Positions 51,882-61,158 are shown, counted from the stretch's first letter. The stretch is 64,000 bases of DNA from CBDCFT01 sp965216365 (GCA_965216365.1 CBDCFT010000059.1:1-64000); one strand, 5' to 3'. Numbers and translations are program-made. The notes: a model not told the origin generated them from the letters alone.

Positions 51882-52509
51882 ACGAAAAGACGCTAAAAAC
51901 GCAGTCATCTGAGCAGGATGCGGTTTTGCCGTTTCTCGGCTTGAATCTCTACCTTTAGAAAGAGATTACTCCAACAGGTTGCTTAACCTAGTGCTCGATA
52001 GAGAAGGGATTCAGGAACCGCCTTCTCCACTATAGCCTTTTGTCCACGTCGTTCAATTCTGCCTCCGCGCAGATGTCATTCCAATGCTGTTCCATTGTGG
52101 GGCTAAGCCGCGCAAATATGGCGCGGGGTTTTGCTATAGATGATCTATATATAGTACGAAACAGCTCTATATGAGTCATAAAAAGTACAAAACATAGCAT
52201 GGGATATCTAAAAGCAGGTGATTTCGGCTGTGCCCCGTCAGCATAAGTTGGACAAAAAGGGGTAATTGAATAAGAGATAGATTTGGCTCATCATGAACAC
52301 CTAAGTTAAAAACAACTTATCGTGATGCGTTACATATTCAGATGTTCACGATGCTCCAGGATCGCTGTTCATAGTCACCGGAATACGCAAGTAGAGAATA
52401 CAATGAGTTAGCATAAGGACTTTAAGGCTACGTACAAGACCTCCGCCCATTTTTCAACAGTCGATGAAAACAAGAAAATTGAGACCGTTTCCGGGTTAGA
52501 TTTTAATGC
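51882..52509. other. Gene-free accessory stretch after nuoN
   Basis: About 630 bases with many stops in every frame and AT-rich composition unlike the neighbouring operon. TGTGCCCCGTCAGCATAAG then TTGGACAAAAAGG (52229-52260) resembles the inverted-repeat end of an IS3-type element. At about 52400, ATGAGTTAGCATAAGGACTTTAAGGC resembles a transposase orfA start with a stop at codon 3. This may be a relic IS end, but the evidence is thin. Confidence 0.4.
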
Positions 52510-52538
52510 TTGCAAAACCCCAAAATGGGGATTATAGT
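52510..52538 (+). promoter_or_regulatory. Sigma-70 promoter of the nucleotidyltransferase gene
   Basis: TTGCAA (52510-52515), a 17-base spacer and TATAGT (52533-52538) form a good promoter immediately before the coding start at 52552. The -10 box lies in the spacer of a perfect inverted repeat, so a repressor bound there would block it. Confidence 0.7.
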
Positions 52539-52551
52539 ACCCATTTTGGGG
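52518..52551. promoter_or_regulatory. Perfect 12-base inverted repeat, probable operator
   Basis: CCCCAAAATGGG (52518-52529) and CCCATTTTGGGG (52540-52551) are exact reverse complements separated by 10 bases containing the -10 element. The layout suggests autoregulation by the winged-helix protein encoded just downstream, a usual arrangement for toxin-antitoxin modules. Confidence 0.7.
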
Positions 52552-53166
52552 ATGATGGTTGAAGTGATGCAAGCGACTTCTATTGGCGATGCTTTATTTA
52601 CTAAAACGCAGCAAAAAGTGTTAGGACTCCTTTTCGGTAAACCGGACAAGCGTTTTTACACTAACGAAATCATGCGTTGGGTATCAATGGGGCGAGGTAC
52701 TGTAAGCCGGGAACTTGATCGGCTTGTCAGTGCGGGTTTGTTATCTGTAACCAAGGAGGGTAATCAAAATCATTATCAAGCGAATCAAAACAGTCTCATT
52801 TTCACAGAGTTGGTCAGCATCGTTAAAAAGTCTTTTGGTATTGCTGATCAGATTAAGGAAAGATTGAAAATCTTTGATGAGAATATTGAACTTGCTTTTA
52901 TTTACGGTTCAATTTCTAAAGGGATAGAGACGAAATTCAGTGATATTGATTTGATGATTGTGGGAAAGGGACTACAGTATGGTTTAGTTATGGAAGCGCT
53001 GCAATCGTTAGAAGCGTCTTTGAAAAGAACAATCAACCCGACTATCTATGAAAGAAAAGATTTTATAGCCAAGTATAAAAAGGGAAATAGTTTTATTACT
53101 CGTGTGATGGAGCAGCCAAAAATAATGATCAAGGGAAGTGAAGATGACATTAGAAAACCTGGATAA
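52552..53166 (+). CDS. Winged-helix nucleotidyltransferase (MntA-like antitoxin candidate)
   Basis: A protein of about 204 residues. The N-terminal half is a winged-helix DNA-binding domain (ALFTKTQQKVLGLLFG, FYTNEIMRWVSMGRGTVSRELDRLVSAGLLSV). The second half is a minimal nucleotidyltransferase with ELAFIYGSISKGIETKFSDIDLMIVGKG, matching the GSxxxG...DxD motif of MNT proteins that AMPylate HEPN toxins. Coding start is ATG at 52552 or 52555, right after the operator; a TTG at 52510 would lie inside the promoter and is rejected. Its 3' end overlaps the start of the HEPN gene. Codon use is AT-rich compared with the neighbouring nuo genes, consistent with acquisition. Confidence 0.8.
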   Translation: MMVEVMQATSIGDALFTKTQQKVLGLLFGKPDKRFYTNEIMRWVSMGRGTVSRELDRLVSAGLLSVTKEGNQNHYQANQNSLIFTELVSIVKKSFGIADQIKERLKIFDENIELAFIYGSISKGIETKFSDIDLMIVGKGLQYGLVMEALQSLEASLKRTINPTIYERKDFIAKYKKGNSFITRVMEQPKIMIKGSEDDIRKPG

Positions 53167-53658
53167 TTTAGTCAATATTGGCCAAATAAACTACCCCGCA
53201 GCAAGCTACGGGGTATTGATAATGTAGCTTTCCATCTCGCCCCAAGGGGCGGGGAATTCGACCCTTAGAGATTAAAAAAAGAGCCAGCGGGCCAAAAAGA
53301 ATTTGATGACATGATCGCTGCAGCTAAGCGAAATATGCAGGATGCATCGATTCCTGGACTTTCAGAAGAAGGGAGATTTACTTTGCTGTACGGGGTGGCC
53401 TATGCGATATCATTAGCTGCAATGCGTTGGCATGGTTATCGTTCTAATAATCGCTATCTGGTCTTTCAATGTTTGCAGCACACAGTAGGCTTGGATAGTG
53501 TTAAGTGGCGCATACTTGATCAATGTTATAATGCGAGAAACCTTGCGGAATATGAAGGTCATTTGGAAATATCTCCACAGCTAATGATTGAGTTAGAGGA
53601 GATAACAAATGAAATTATTTTAACAGTAGAACGGTTTGGCTCAGTTCAAGATAACTAA
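53144..53658 (+). pseudogene. HEPN-family partner gene interrupted by a palindromic element
   Basis: The 5' piece (53144-53227) reads MTLENLDNLVNIGQI behind a good GGAAG ribosome site and then runs into stop. The 3' piece, in another frame, reads KKEPAGQKEFDDMIAAAKRN and continues RFTLLYGVAYAISLAAMRWHGYRSNNRYLVFQCLQHTVGL to RNLAEYEGHLEIS, matching HEPN-domain proteins paired with MNT nucleotidyltransferases. About 85 bases of hairpin-rich DNA lie between the pieces. A shortened product from ATG at 53311 (115 residues) remains possible, lacking the N-terminal helix. So the toxin-like partner is likely inactivated or shortened. Confidence 0.7.
53188..53272. repeat. Small two-hairpin palindromic insertion element
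   Basis: About 85 bases inside the HEPN gene holding two hairpins: ACCCCG...CGGGGT (53193-53214, with inner AGC/GCT) and CGCCCC-AA-GGGGCG (53238-53251), then GGGGAATTCGACCC. The flanking coding pieces fit together when it is removed. It resembles the small dispersed palindromic elements seen in many gammaproteobacteria. Confidence 0.65.
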
Positions 53659-53660
53659 CA

Positions 53661-54730
53661 ATGTCAGCAACAGAAATAGTCAACAAAGTCTGGAACTACG
53701 CCCATGTACTTCGGGATGATGGAGTAGGATATGGGGACTATGTTGAGCAGATTACGTATTTAATCTTTCTCAAAATGGCCGATAAGCGAAAAGTCGGGCC
53801 AGGAAACCAAAGTTCCCAGGAAGTATGCGTGGGATAAATTAGTGAAGGAAGATGGTGATGATCTGGAGAATCAATACCGCCACACTCTGGAAAACCTGGG
53901 TAAACAAGGTGGTATGTTAGGCACAATCTTTCGCAAGGCGCAAAACAAAATCCAGGACCCCGCCAAGTTGGAACGCTTGATCAAGATGATCGACAAGGAG
54001 CACTGGTCTACTTTACCCGCAGACGTGAAAGGCGACATCTGGTAAGAAGAGTTCTATTACCGTGATTAACGAAAAGACCGGCAAAAAAGAACAGGAAAAG
54101 CTGGTCTATGAGCGTGAAGATTTTTGGGCCACCACCTCCAACAAACAACTCAACTTCGTACAACACATCGCCAACATGCTCAAGATCGATGGCAAAGCCG
54201 CCGTGGTAGTGCCGGATAACGTCCTTTTCGAAGGCGGTGCTGGCGAAACGGTGCGCTAGAATTTGTTGGAGCGGACGGATTTCCATACATTACTGCGACT
54301 GCCTACCGGTATCTTCTACGCCCAGGGTGTTAAGGCCAACGTCATCTTCTTTGACGCCAAACCCGCTTCAAAAACTGCCTAGACCAAAAAACTCTGGGTC
54401 TACGACTTTAGAACCAACGTTCATAAGATCTTGAAGCAGAACAAGCTGGAGGTAAGTGATTTTGACGAATTCATCCAATGTTGCAAGGCGGATGACCGCA
54501 GCAAACGCCGCGAATCCAGAAAAATCGACCGCTGGAAGTCTTTCAAATACGATGAACTCATCGCCCGCGATAAAATCAACCTCGATATTTTTTGACTGAA
54601 GGATGAGTCTCTGGATGACACTGAGAATTTACCTGCTCCGGATATATTAGTGACGGAAATTGTTGAGCAGTTGGAAGCCGCATTGATCGAGTTTCACCAG
54701 GTTGAAGAAGTTCTAGCGAATTCCCGATAG
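53661..54730 (+). pseudogene. Decayed type I restriction-modification methylase gene (hsdM)
   Basis: Pieces of HsdM in order. VNKVWNYAHVLRDDGVGYGDYVEQITYLIFLKMADK begins at 53661. A frameshift follows, then KYAWDKLVKEDGDDLENQYRHTL to LPADVKGDIW and TAA at 54043. After an apparent internal deletion come VYEREDFWATTSNKQLNFVQHI and VVVPDNVLFEGGAGETVR, TAG at 54257, LLRLPTGIFYAQGVKANVIFF, TAG at 54380, WVYDFRTNVH, YDELIARDKINLDIF, TGA at 54593, and EIVEQLEAALIEF. The central SAM-binding and NPPF catalytic region is missing, so it cannot methylate. At least two stops fit Trp codons mutated by a G to A change. No hsdS or hsdR is seen nearby. Confidence 0.85.
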
Positions 54731-54896
54731 CCTCCGGATTTATTAAATTATCAAGATGATGAGCAGACGGTGGGTTCTTGGAGGCCCGTTTAGTCTGAAT
54801 AAACACTTCGTACAAAGATTGGTGGCGGCTGGTCAAGGCCCGAAAGCGGCCCTCTTAAAGCAACGCCAAATCAGGCACCTACACTCCATTTCTATC

Positions 54897-54925
54897 TTGA
54901 AATCGTAATGCGGTCGGAGTAGACT
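54897..54925 (+). promoter_or_regulatory. Promoter of the initiator tRNA operon
   Basis: TTGAAA (54897-54902), exactly 17 bases, TAGACT (54920-54925), then a GC-rich discriminator (CCGGCCTCC) typical of stringently controlled stable RNA promoters. Start would be close to the tRNA 5' end. Confidence 0.75.
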
Positions 54926-54938
54926 CCGGCCTCCGTGC

Positions 54939-55015
<77 letters not shown>

Positions 55016-55038
55016 ATTTGCCAGAACGAGCAAAGTAG

Positions 55039-55062
55039 AACCCCGCGCGTGCGGGGTTTTGC
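55039..55062 (+). terminator. Terminator after tRNA-fMet
   Basis: AACCCCGC-GCGT-GCGGGGTT hairpin (55039-55058) followed by TTTTGCGTTTTTT. It separates the tRNA from the rimP transcription unit or partially attenuates it. Confidence 0.85.
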
Positions 55063-55110
55063 GTTTTTTGGGAATAGTGACGCTGGTCAAAGGCCAGTTT
55101 GGAAAACAAG

Positions 55111-55132
55111 ATGGGCGGTAGCCCATTTTTTT
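55111..55132 (+). terminator. Second hairpin with T-tract before rimP
   Basis: ATGGGC-GGTA-GCCCAT followed by a T run ends 13 bases before the rimP start. Together with the hairpin at 55039 it forms a double terminator/attenuator between metY and rimP, reminiscent of the arrangement in the E. coli metY-nusA-infB operon. Confidence 0.65.
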
Positions 55133-55147
55133 ATGGTGTAAAGAGTG

Positions 55148-55606
55148 ATGCCGGCTGTGAGTACTGTCCGACTTCGAGACTTACTGGAGCCTGCCGTGGA
55201 AGCGGTGGGATACGAGTTGGTCGATGTGGTAATGGCCGGTCGTGGTGCCAGCGCCGTGTTGCGTGTGTATATCGATGCGCCCGGCGGCATCACAGTGGAC
55301 GATTGTGCCGATGCCAGCCGGCAGATCAGCGCGGTGCTGGATTTGGAAGACCCGATCGCGGGTCAGTATGCGTTGGAAGTGTCGTCGCCAGGGCTGGATC
55401 GGCCGCTGGTGAAGCCGGAGCATTTTGAACGTGTGGTTGGACAAAGAGTGAAAGTGGCGATGCGTGACTATCACATGGGACGGCGGCGCTTTGCCGGCGA
55501 GCTGACCGGTGTGACGGATGAGATGGCGCAGGTCGATGTAGACGGCGAGGTGTATGACCTGCCGTTTGACGATATGGATCGGGCACGGCTTGATCCGCAG
55601 TTTTAG
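55148..55606 (+). CDS. rimP: Ribosome maturation factor RimP
   Basis: Assists 30S assembly. The 152-residue protein shows LEPAVEAVGYELVDVVMAGRGASAVLRVYIDAPGGITVDDCADASRQISAVLDLEDPI and YALEVSSPGLDRPL, the diagnostic RimP block, followed by an SH3-like C-terminal domain. The codons at 55145 (GTG) and 55148 (ATG) are both open; ATG is preferred. First gene of the nusA operon. Confidence 0.94.
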   Translation: MPAVSTVRLRDLLEPAVEAVGYELVDVVMAGRGASAVLRVYIDAPGGITVDDCADASRQISAVLDLEDPIAGQYALEVSSPGLDRPLVKPEHFERVVGQRVKVAMRDYHMGRRRFAGELTGVTDEMAQVDVDGEVYDLPFDDMDRARLDPQF

Positions 55607-55675
55607 TGAATGGTTGATGTGCAACAGTATCGGCTTATGCCGTTGAATTGGACTTGATGAGCGCGGAGTGAATAG

Positions 55676-57163
55676 ATGACGAACAATGATATTTTGTTGA
55701 TGGCGGACGTCGTGTCGCGTGAAAAAGGCCTGGAAAAGGAAATCATTTTCCAGGCTATCGAGGCTGCGCTCGCCACCGCTACGCGGAAAAAGCATGCGGA
55801 AGATATCGAGGCTAGGGTGTCCATTCATCGCGAAACCGGCGATTACGATACATTTCGTCAATGGGAAGTGATGGCTGACGAAGAGGAAATCGAGTTTCCA
55901 GAGCGTCAGATTCGTGTCAGCGAAGCCCGTGTGGACTATCCCGATATTGATGCCGGTGACATTATCGAAGAACCGTTGGAGCCGGTCGAGTTCGGACGCA
56001 TTGCCGCGCAAGCTGCCAAGCAAGTCATCATGCAGAAAGTGCGCGAGGCCGAGCGCGAACAGATTGTTGAGGAGTACCAGGACAAGAAAGGCCAGATGCT
56101 GAGCGGCGTGGTGCGTCGTCTCGAACGCGGCGATGTGGTAGTCGATCTGGGCGGTGCGGAAGGTTACGTGACCAAGTCTGGTATGATTCCACGCGATAAT
56201 CTGCGCCCCGGTGACCGTGTGCGCTGCGTGTTGGAAGATGTGCGGCCGGCACCGCGTGGCCCGCAGTTATTTTTGAATAGAACAGGGCCGGAATTACTGA
56301 TTGCATTGTTCAATCTTGAAGTACCCGAAGCGGGCGAGGGTTTAATCGAGATTTTGTCGGCTGCACGTGATCCGGGTGCGCGCGCCAAGATTGCGGTGCG
56401 ATCCAAAGACCCCAAGGTTGATCCGGTGGGCGCTTGTGTCGGTATTCGTGGTTCGCGTGTGCAAAGCGTATCCAATGAAATTGCCGGCGAACGGGTCGAT
56501 ATCATCAAGTGGTCGGACGATCCGGCCCAGTTTGTGATCCACGCGTTATCGCCGGCGGAAGTGGAGTCCATTATCGTGGACGAAGAGTCAAAAACCATGG
56601 ACGTTGTTGTGGATGAGTCGCAACTTTCGCAGGCCATTGGCCGTGGCGGACAGAATGTTCGATTGGCTTCCGATTTGACCGGTTGGGAGATCAATATTTT
56701 GACCGATGAAGCGGCGGCGGAAAAATCCGAACGCGAAGCCGATGAAATCCGTGCAAAGTTGATGGGGCAACTCGACGTCGATGAAGATGTAGCCAGCATC
56801 CTGGTGCAGGAAGGCTTCATGTCCATTGAAGAGGTCGCCTATGTCCCCAAACAGGAATTAATGGATGTAGAAGAGTTCGATGAAGACCTGGTTGACGAGC
56901 TGCGCAGCCGTGCGAACGACAGTTTGTTAACCCGTGCGATTGCACAGGAAGAGATGGGCGTGCCGGAAGCCGATTTGCTGGAAATGGAAGGCATGGACGA
57001 AGAAACTGCGCACCTGTTTGCCAGTAAAGGTATTCGTGACCGTGAATCGTTAGCCGAACATGCGGTTGATGAATTGGTTGAAGAGACAGGTATCGATGAA
57101 GAGCGGGCCAGCGAACTCATCATGATAGCCCGTAAACCGTGGTTTGAAGAATCCACGGCGTAG
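55676..57163 (+). CDS. nusA: Transcription termination/antitermination factor NusA
   Basis: RNA polymerase-bound factor for pausing, termination and antitermination. The 495-residue protein has the N-terminal polymerase-binding domain (VVSREKGLEKEIIFQAIEAALATATRKKH), the S1 domain (GVVRRLERGDVVVDLGGAEGYVTKSGMIPRDNLRPGDRV), two KH domains (GACVGIRGSRVQSVSNEIAGERVDIIKW, IGRGGQNVRLASDLTGWEINI) and two acidic repeats at the C-terminus. Complete and canonical for gammaproteobacteria. Confidence 0.97.
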   Translation: MTNNDILLMADVVSREKGLEKEIIFQAIEAALATATRKKHAEDIEARVSIHRETGDYDTFRQWEVMADEEEIEFPERQIRVSEARVDYPDIDAGDIIEEPLEPVEFGRIAAQAAKQVIMQKVREAEREQIVEEYQDKKGQMLSGVVRRLERGDVVVDLGGAEGYVTKSGMIPRDNLRPGDRVRCVLEDVRPAPRGPQLFLNRTGPELLIALFNLEVPEAGEGLIEILSAARDPGARAKIAVRSKDPKVDPVGACVGIRGSRVQSVSNEIAGERVDIIKWSDDPAQFVIHALSPAEVESIIVDEESKTMDVVVDESQLSQAIGRGGQNVRLASDLTGWEINILTDEAAAEKSEREADEIRAKLMGQLDVDEDVASILVQEGFMSIEEVAYVPKQELMDVEEFDEDLVDELRSRANDSLLTRAIAQEEMGVPEADLLEMEGMDEETAHLFASKGIRDRESLAEHAVDELVEETGIDEERASELIMIARKPWFEESTA

Positions 57164-57182
57164 ACGATAGAGGTCTGAATAA

Positions 57183-59761
57183 ATGGCGGAAGTAAGTATC
57201 AAGAATTTTGCCGATCAAATCGGGATTACGCCCGATAAGTTATTGGCGCAACTCGTGGATGCCGGAATTGATGGCAAAGCAACAGAAGATTTTCTTTCCG
57301 ACGAAGAGAAAATGGCTTTGCTCGGTCATTTACGTGGTGCGCATGACAAGTCAAAAACCAGCGATCGCAACAAGATTACGCTCAAACACAAAACCAGTAA
57401 CAAGATTAAACAAACCACACGTACGGGTGGTTCACGTACGATCCATGTCGAAGTTAAAAAACGCCGTACTTTTGTAAAGCGAAGTGACCTGGAAGAGCAA
57501 GCGGTACAAGAAGCCGAAGCTGCTGCAGCAGCCGAAGCGCAACGGGTTGCGGAAGAAGAAGCGAAAGTAAAAGCCGAGAAGGAAAAGGAAGAGGAAGCCG
57601 CGCGAATCGAGGCAGAAAAGGTGAAAGAAGCCGCCGACGCGGCAAAAACCGAGCCTGTTGTTGAACCGGTAGAAGCACCCGCCGAGGAAGCTGCACCGGT
57701 TGAAGCCGAAGCGGAGCCGGCACCGGAAGAGGTTGCGGCAGAACAGATCGTGGAAGAACCAGTTGTTGCAGCACCGGAACCAGTTGCTGCTCCCGAAGAA
57801 AAACCGGAACCAGCGGCGCCACCGCCGACACCGAAAGAAGCGGACAAGCCAAGCGGCAAGCGTGCAAAAGACCGGCGCAAACGCGATGAATTGCATGTAG
57901 CGGCGGAGAAAAAGGGCCGGCCGCAAAAAGCAAATGCCACGCAAACCGCATAAAGTCACGACACAACTCGGTACACAACACGCGTTTGAAAAGCCGACCG
58001 CGCCGGTAGTACATGAGGTTGCGATTCCAGAAACGATTACCGTTGCGGAATTGGCGCAGGCTATGTCGGTGAAAGCGGCGGAGGTTATTAAAACCCTGAT
58101 GCAACTGGGGAGTATGGTGACGATTAACCAGGTATTGGATCAGGACACCGCCAGTGTCGTGGTGGAAGAGATGGGTCATGTCGCCAAAGTTGTCGCGGCG
58201 GATTCACCGGAATCCATGCTGTTGGATGACACAGCACAAGCAGGTGACCAGAAACCACGTTCGCCGGTAGTCACTGTAATGGGTCATGTCGATCACGGTA
58301 AGACTTCGTTACTGGACTATATCCGCAAAGCCAAGGTAGCCGCGGGCGAAGCCGGCGGCATTACGCAACATATCGGCGCGTATCAGGTGCAGACTGACCA
58401 TGGAAAAATGACTTTTCTCGATACACCGGGTCACGAAGCGTTCTCCGCCATGCGAGCCCGTGGCGCGCAGGTTACCGATATTGTCATTCTGGTGGTCGCG
58501 GCGGATGACGGCGTAAAACCGCAAACTGTTGAAGCCATTCACCATGCGCGTGACGCCGAAGTGCCGATTGTGGTCGCCATTAACAAGATGGATAAACCCG
58601 AAGCGGACCCCGAGCGGGTAAAGCAGGAACTCACTACGCATGAAGTCATCGCCGAGGAATGGGGTGGTGACGTATTAATGGTTCCGGTGTCCGCCCATAC
58701 GGGCGAAGGCGTCGACACGCTGTTGGAATCGGTGTTGTTGCAGTCTGAAGTGCTGGATTTGACGGCGGTTGACTCAGGTAACGCCTCCGGTGTCGTGGTC
58801 GAAGCACGTGTCGACAAAGGCCGTGGTGTCGTTGCCACATTACTAGTACAAAACGGCGTATTGGGCAAAGGCGATATTTTATTGGCCGGTCGAGAGAGTG
58901 GCCGGGGTGCGGGCGATGATTGATGAAGTCGGTAAACCAATTAAACAGGCCGGGCCATCCACCCCGGTCGAGATTCAGGGTCTAACCGGTGTACCGGTGG
59001 CGGGCGATGACTTCACCGTGGTCAGCGACGAACGCAAGGCGCGTGAAGTAGCCTTATTTCGCCAGGGTAAGTTCAAAGAAGTAAAGATTGCGAAGCAACA
59101 AAAAGCCAAGCTGGAAAATGTCTTTGCCGGTATCGGTGAAGGCGAAGTCAGCACGCTGAATTTATTGGTGAAAGCGGACGTACAAGGTTCGGTGGAAGCA
59201 TTGACGGACGCGCTGGAAAAATTATCCATGGACGAAGTCCATGTAAGAGTCGTGCACGGTATGGTTGGCGGTATCAACGAATCCGATGTCAACCTGGCTA
59301 TGGCCTCGGATGCCATTATCGTCGCATTTAATGTGCGTGCCGATGCGGCGGCAAGACGTTTGATCGAAAGCGAAGGCGTCGACATTCGTTACTACAACGT
59401 GATTTACGATGTGGTGGACGAAGTGAAAGCAGCCATGACAGGCATGCTAAAACCCGAATTCAAGGAAGAACACGTCGGTCTTGTGGATGTGCGTCAGGTA
59501 TTTCGCGTTCCCAAAATGGGTGCCATCGCCGGTTGTTATGTCAGCGAAGGTTTTGTGAAGCGTAACCTGCCGGTGCGGGTGTTACGCGACAACGTTGTCA
59601 TATTCGATGGCAAGATCGATTCGTTGCGCCGATTCAAAGAAGACGTTAACGAGGTCAAGTCCGGTTTCGAATGCGGTATTGGCATTAAAAATTACAACGA
59701 TGTGCGCGAAGGCGATCAGATTGAAGTGTACGAAACGGTTGAAATCAAACAATCTCTGTAA
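57183..59761 (+). CDS. infB: Translation initiation factor IF-2, frame broken at two sites
   Basis: GTPase that brings fMet-tRNA to the 30S subunit. Three frames tile one gene: 57183-57953 (IF2-N domain and a long Ala/Glu/Pro-rich helix), about 57920-58923 (second IF2-N, GTPase with VTVMGHVDHGKTSLLDYIR, DTPGHEAF, NKMDKPEAD), and about 58900-59761 (domains II-IV, KADVQGSVEAL, CGIGIKNYNDVREGD). Removing one base near 57911-57916 (A5G3) and one G from GGGG at 58904-58907 restores a continuous 858-residue protein, and at the second site gives GRESGRVRAMIDEVG, as expected. Because infB is essential, both breaks are probably sequence errors. Confidence 0.93.
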
Positions 59762-59793
59762 TACTCGTAACCCGATTCGAGTGTAATACGAAT

Positions 59794-60160
59794 ATGCCAC
59801 GCGAAGTGGATCGCACCCGGCGAGTGGGTGAAGTTATCCGACGCGAGCTGGCTGCTATTTTAGCCAGCGATGTGTCCGACCCTCGGCTTACTCTCGTGTC
59901 GATAACCGGTATCAAAATCACTAAGGATTTGAAGAATGCGACTGTTTTTGTGTCCGAACTCGAGCATGACACCGAAAAAGAATCTGTTGTGGACGTGTTA
60001 AATCGCGCTGCCGGTTTTTTGCGCCATCAACTGGGGCAGCGCGCCTGCGTTGCGTTATACCCCGGCGTTAACTTTTCGTTATGACGACACTATAGAGCAG
60101 GGCGTACACATGTCGAATCTTATCGATCAAGCGCGTTCGCGGGATGGCAACCACACATGA
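59794..60160 (+). CDS. rbfA: Ribosome-binding factor A, frame broken by one base
   Basis: Cold-shock factor needed for 16S 5' end maturation. The first 80 codons read TRRVGEVIRRELAAILASDVSDPRLTLVSITGIKITKDLKNATVFVSELE, typical RbfA. After HQLGQ the frame is lost and stops at 60084. In another frame the expected end follows: LRYTPALTFRYDDTIEQGVHMSNLIDQARSRD, stopping at TGA 60158-60160, which overlaps the truB ATG. One surplus G in GGGG at 60033-60036 explains it, and the corrected product is 121 residues, the family length. Confidence 0.9.
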
Positions 60161-61101
60161 CCCAATGCGCCAAATCGGCTGATATGTCCGAGTCACCTGT
60201 GGTGAAACCTGTAAGTAACAAGATATCCGGTTTATTGTTGTTGGATAAACCCAGTGGCATTACATCGAATGGCGCTCTGCAACAGGCGAAACGATTATTG
60301 CAGGCGAAAAAAGCGGGTCATACCGGTAGTCTGGATCCCATAGCAACAGGCTTATTGCCCCTGTGTTTCGGTGAGACCACAAAAATTTCCAGCTTTTTCC
60401 TGGGTGCGGATAAGCGTTATGAAACCCGCTTAAAACTGGGTGAAACGACGGACACTGGAGATTGCGAAGGTAAGGTCACAAACACCACAGAGGTTAGCGC
60501 GGAGTACAAGGACATTGCTCGTGTATTGGCTCAATTCGAAGGTGAAATCGAACAGATTCCACCCATGTATTCGGCGTTAAAGCGCAATGGTCAGCCCTTA
60601 TACAAACTTGCCCGGCAAGGTATCGAGGTTGAACGCGAACCACGCCAGGTGACGGTTTACGCGTTGCGCTGGCTTAAATATGAAGCACCTTTTCTGGATG
60701 TGGATATCCGTTGTTCCAGCGGCTTTTACGTGCGCAGCCTGGCCAACGACATAGGCGATGCATTGGGTTGTGGCGCCCATGTGGCGGCATTACGGCGTAC
60801 GGAGGTCGGCAATCTGAGTGTCGAAAATGCTATTTCCCTCGCTCAATTGGAAGCGGTCGCCACGATTGAAGACCGGCGTGGGTTGCTTTTGCCGAGCGAT
60901 GAAGGCTTGCATCATTTGCCCGGCGTTGAGTTATCCACCGATGCGGCCTACTACCTGTGCCGCGGTCAGGCGGTAAAGGCGGATCACTGCCAGCAAAGCG
61001 GTTGGGTGCGGCTGTATTCGTGCGGTGCAGGATTTCTGGGTCTGGGTCAGGTCATGGATGACGGCCGTGTTACTCCTAAGCGCTTGTTTGTAAGGGTATA
61101 A
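60157..61101 (+). CDS. truB: tRNA pseudouridine-55 synthase
   Basis: Makes the universal pseudouridine 55 in the T-loop. The 314-residue protein has ISGLLLLDKPSGITSNGALQQAKRLL, the catalytic Asp motif AGHTGSLDPIATGLLPLCFGETTK, YETRLKLGETTDTGDCEG, and the KGxY-like SGFYVRSLANDIGDALGCGAHVAALRRTEVG. An extra 20-residue N-terminal lead precedes the conserved start. Overlaps the corrected rbfA end by 4 bases. Confidence 0.95.
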   Translation: MTQCAKSADMSESPVVKPVSNKISGLLLLDKPSGITSNGALQQAKRLLQAKKAGHTGSLDPIATGLLPLCFGETTKISSFFLGADKRYETRLKLGETTDTGDCEGKVTNTTEVSAEYKDIARVLAQFEGEIEQIPPMYSALKRNGQPLYKLARQGIEVEREPRQVTVYALRWLKYEAPFLDVDIRCSSGFYVRSLANDIGDALGCGAHVAALRRTEVGNLSVENAISLAQLEAVATIEDRRGLLLPSDEGLHHLPGVELSTDAAYYLCRGQAVKADHCQQSGWVRLYSCGAGFLGLGQVMDDGRVTPKRLFVRV

Positions 61102-61129
61102 ATACATTGTTTTTTAAGGGAAATTGTTG

Positions 61130-61158
61130 TTGAGACGGCACGGGTGGATGGTTAGAAT
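61130..61158 (+). promoter_or_regulatory. Promoter of rpsO-pnp
   Basis: TTGAGA (61130-61135), exactly 17 bases, TAGAAT (61153-61158), a strong sigma-70 match, located 29 bases after the truB stop. It gives a leader of about 100 bases before rpsO. Confidence 0.75.

Noticed and set aside
51895..51950. Terminator after nuoN (AAAACGCA...TGCGGTTTT and GCCG...CGGC)
   Set aside because: Bulged stem, long loop and no T-tract; left as an unresolved 3' end.
54257..54595. Stop codons TAG, TAG and TGA in hsdM as recoding (amber suppression or selenocysteine)
   Set aside because: The gene also has a frameshift, a TAA and an internal deletion; simple decay explains all of them, and neighbouring genes use TAG and TGA as true stops.
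57326..58179. Long minus-strand frames across infB
   Set aside because: They arise from the Ala/Glu/Pro-rich IF-2 coding sequence and have low-complexity composition.
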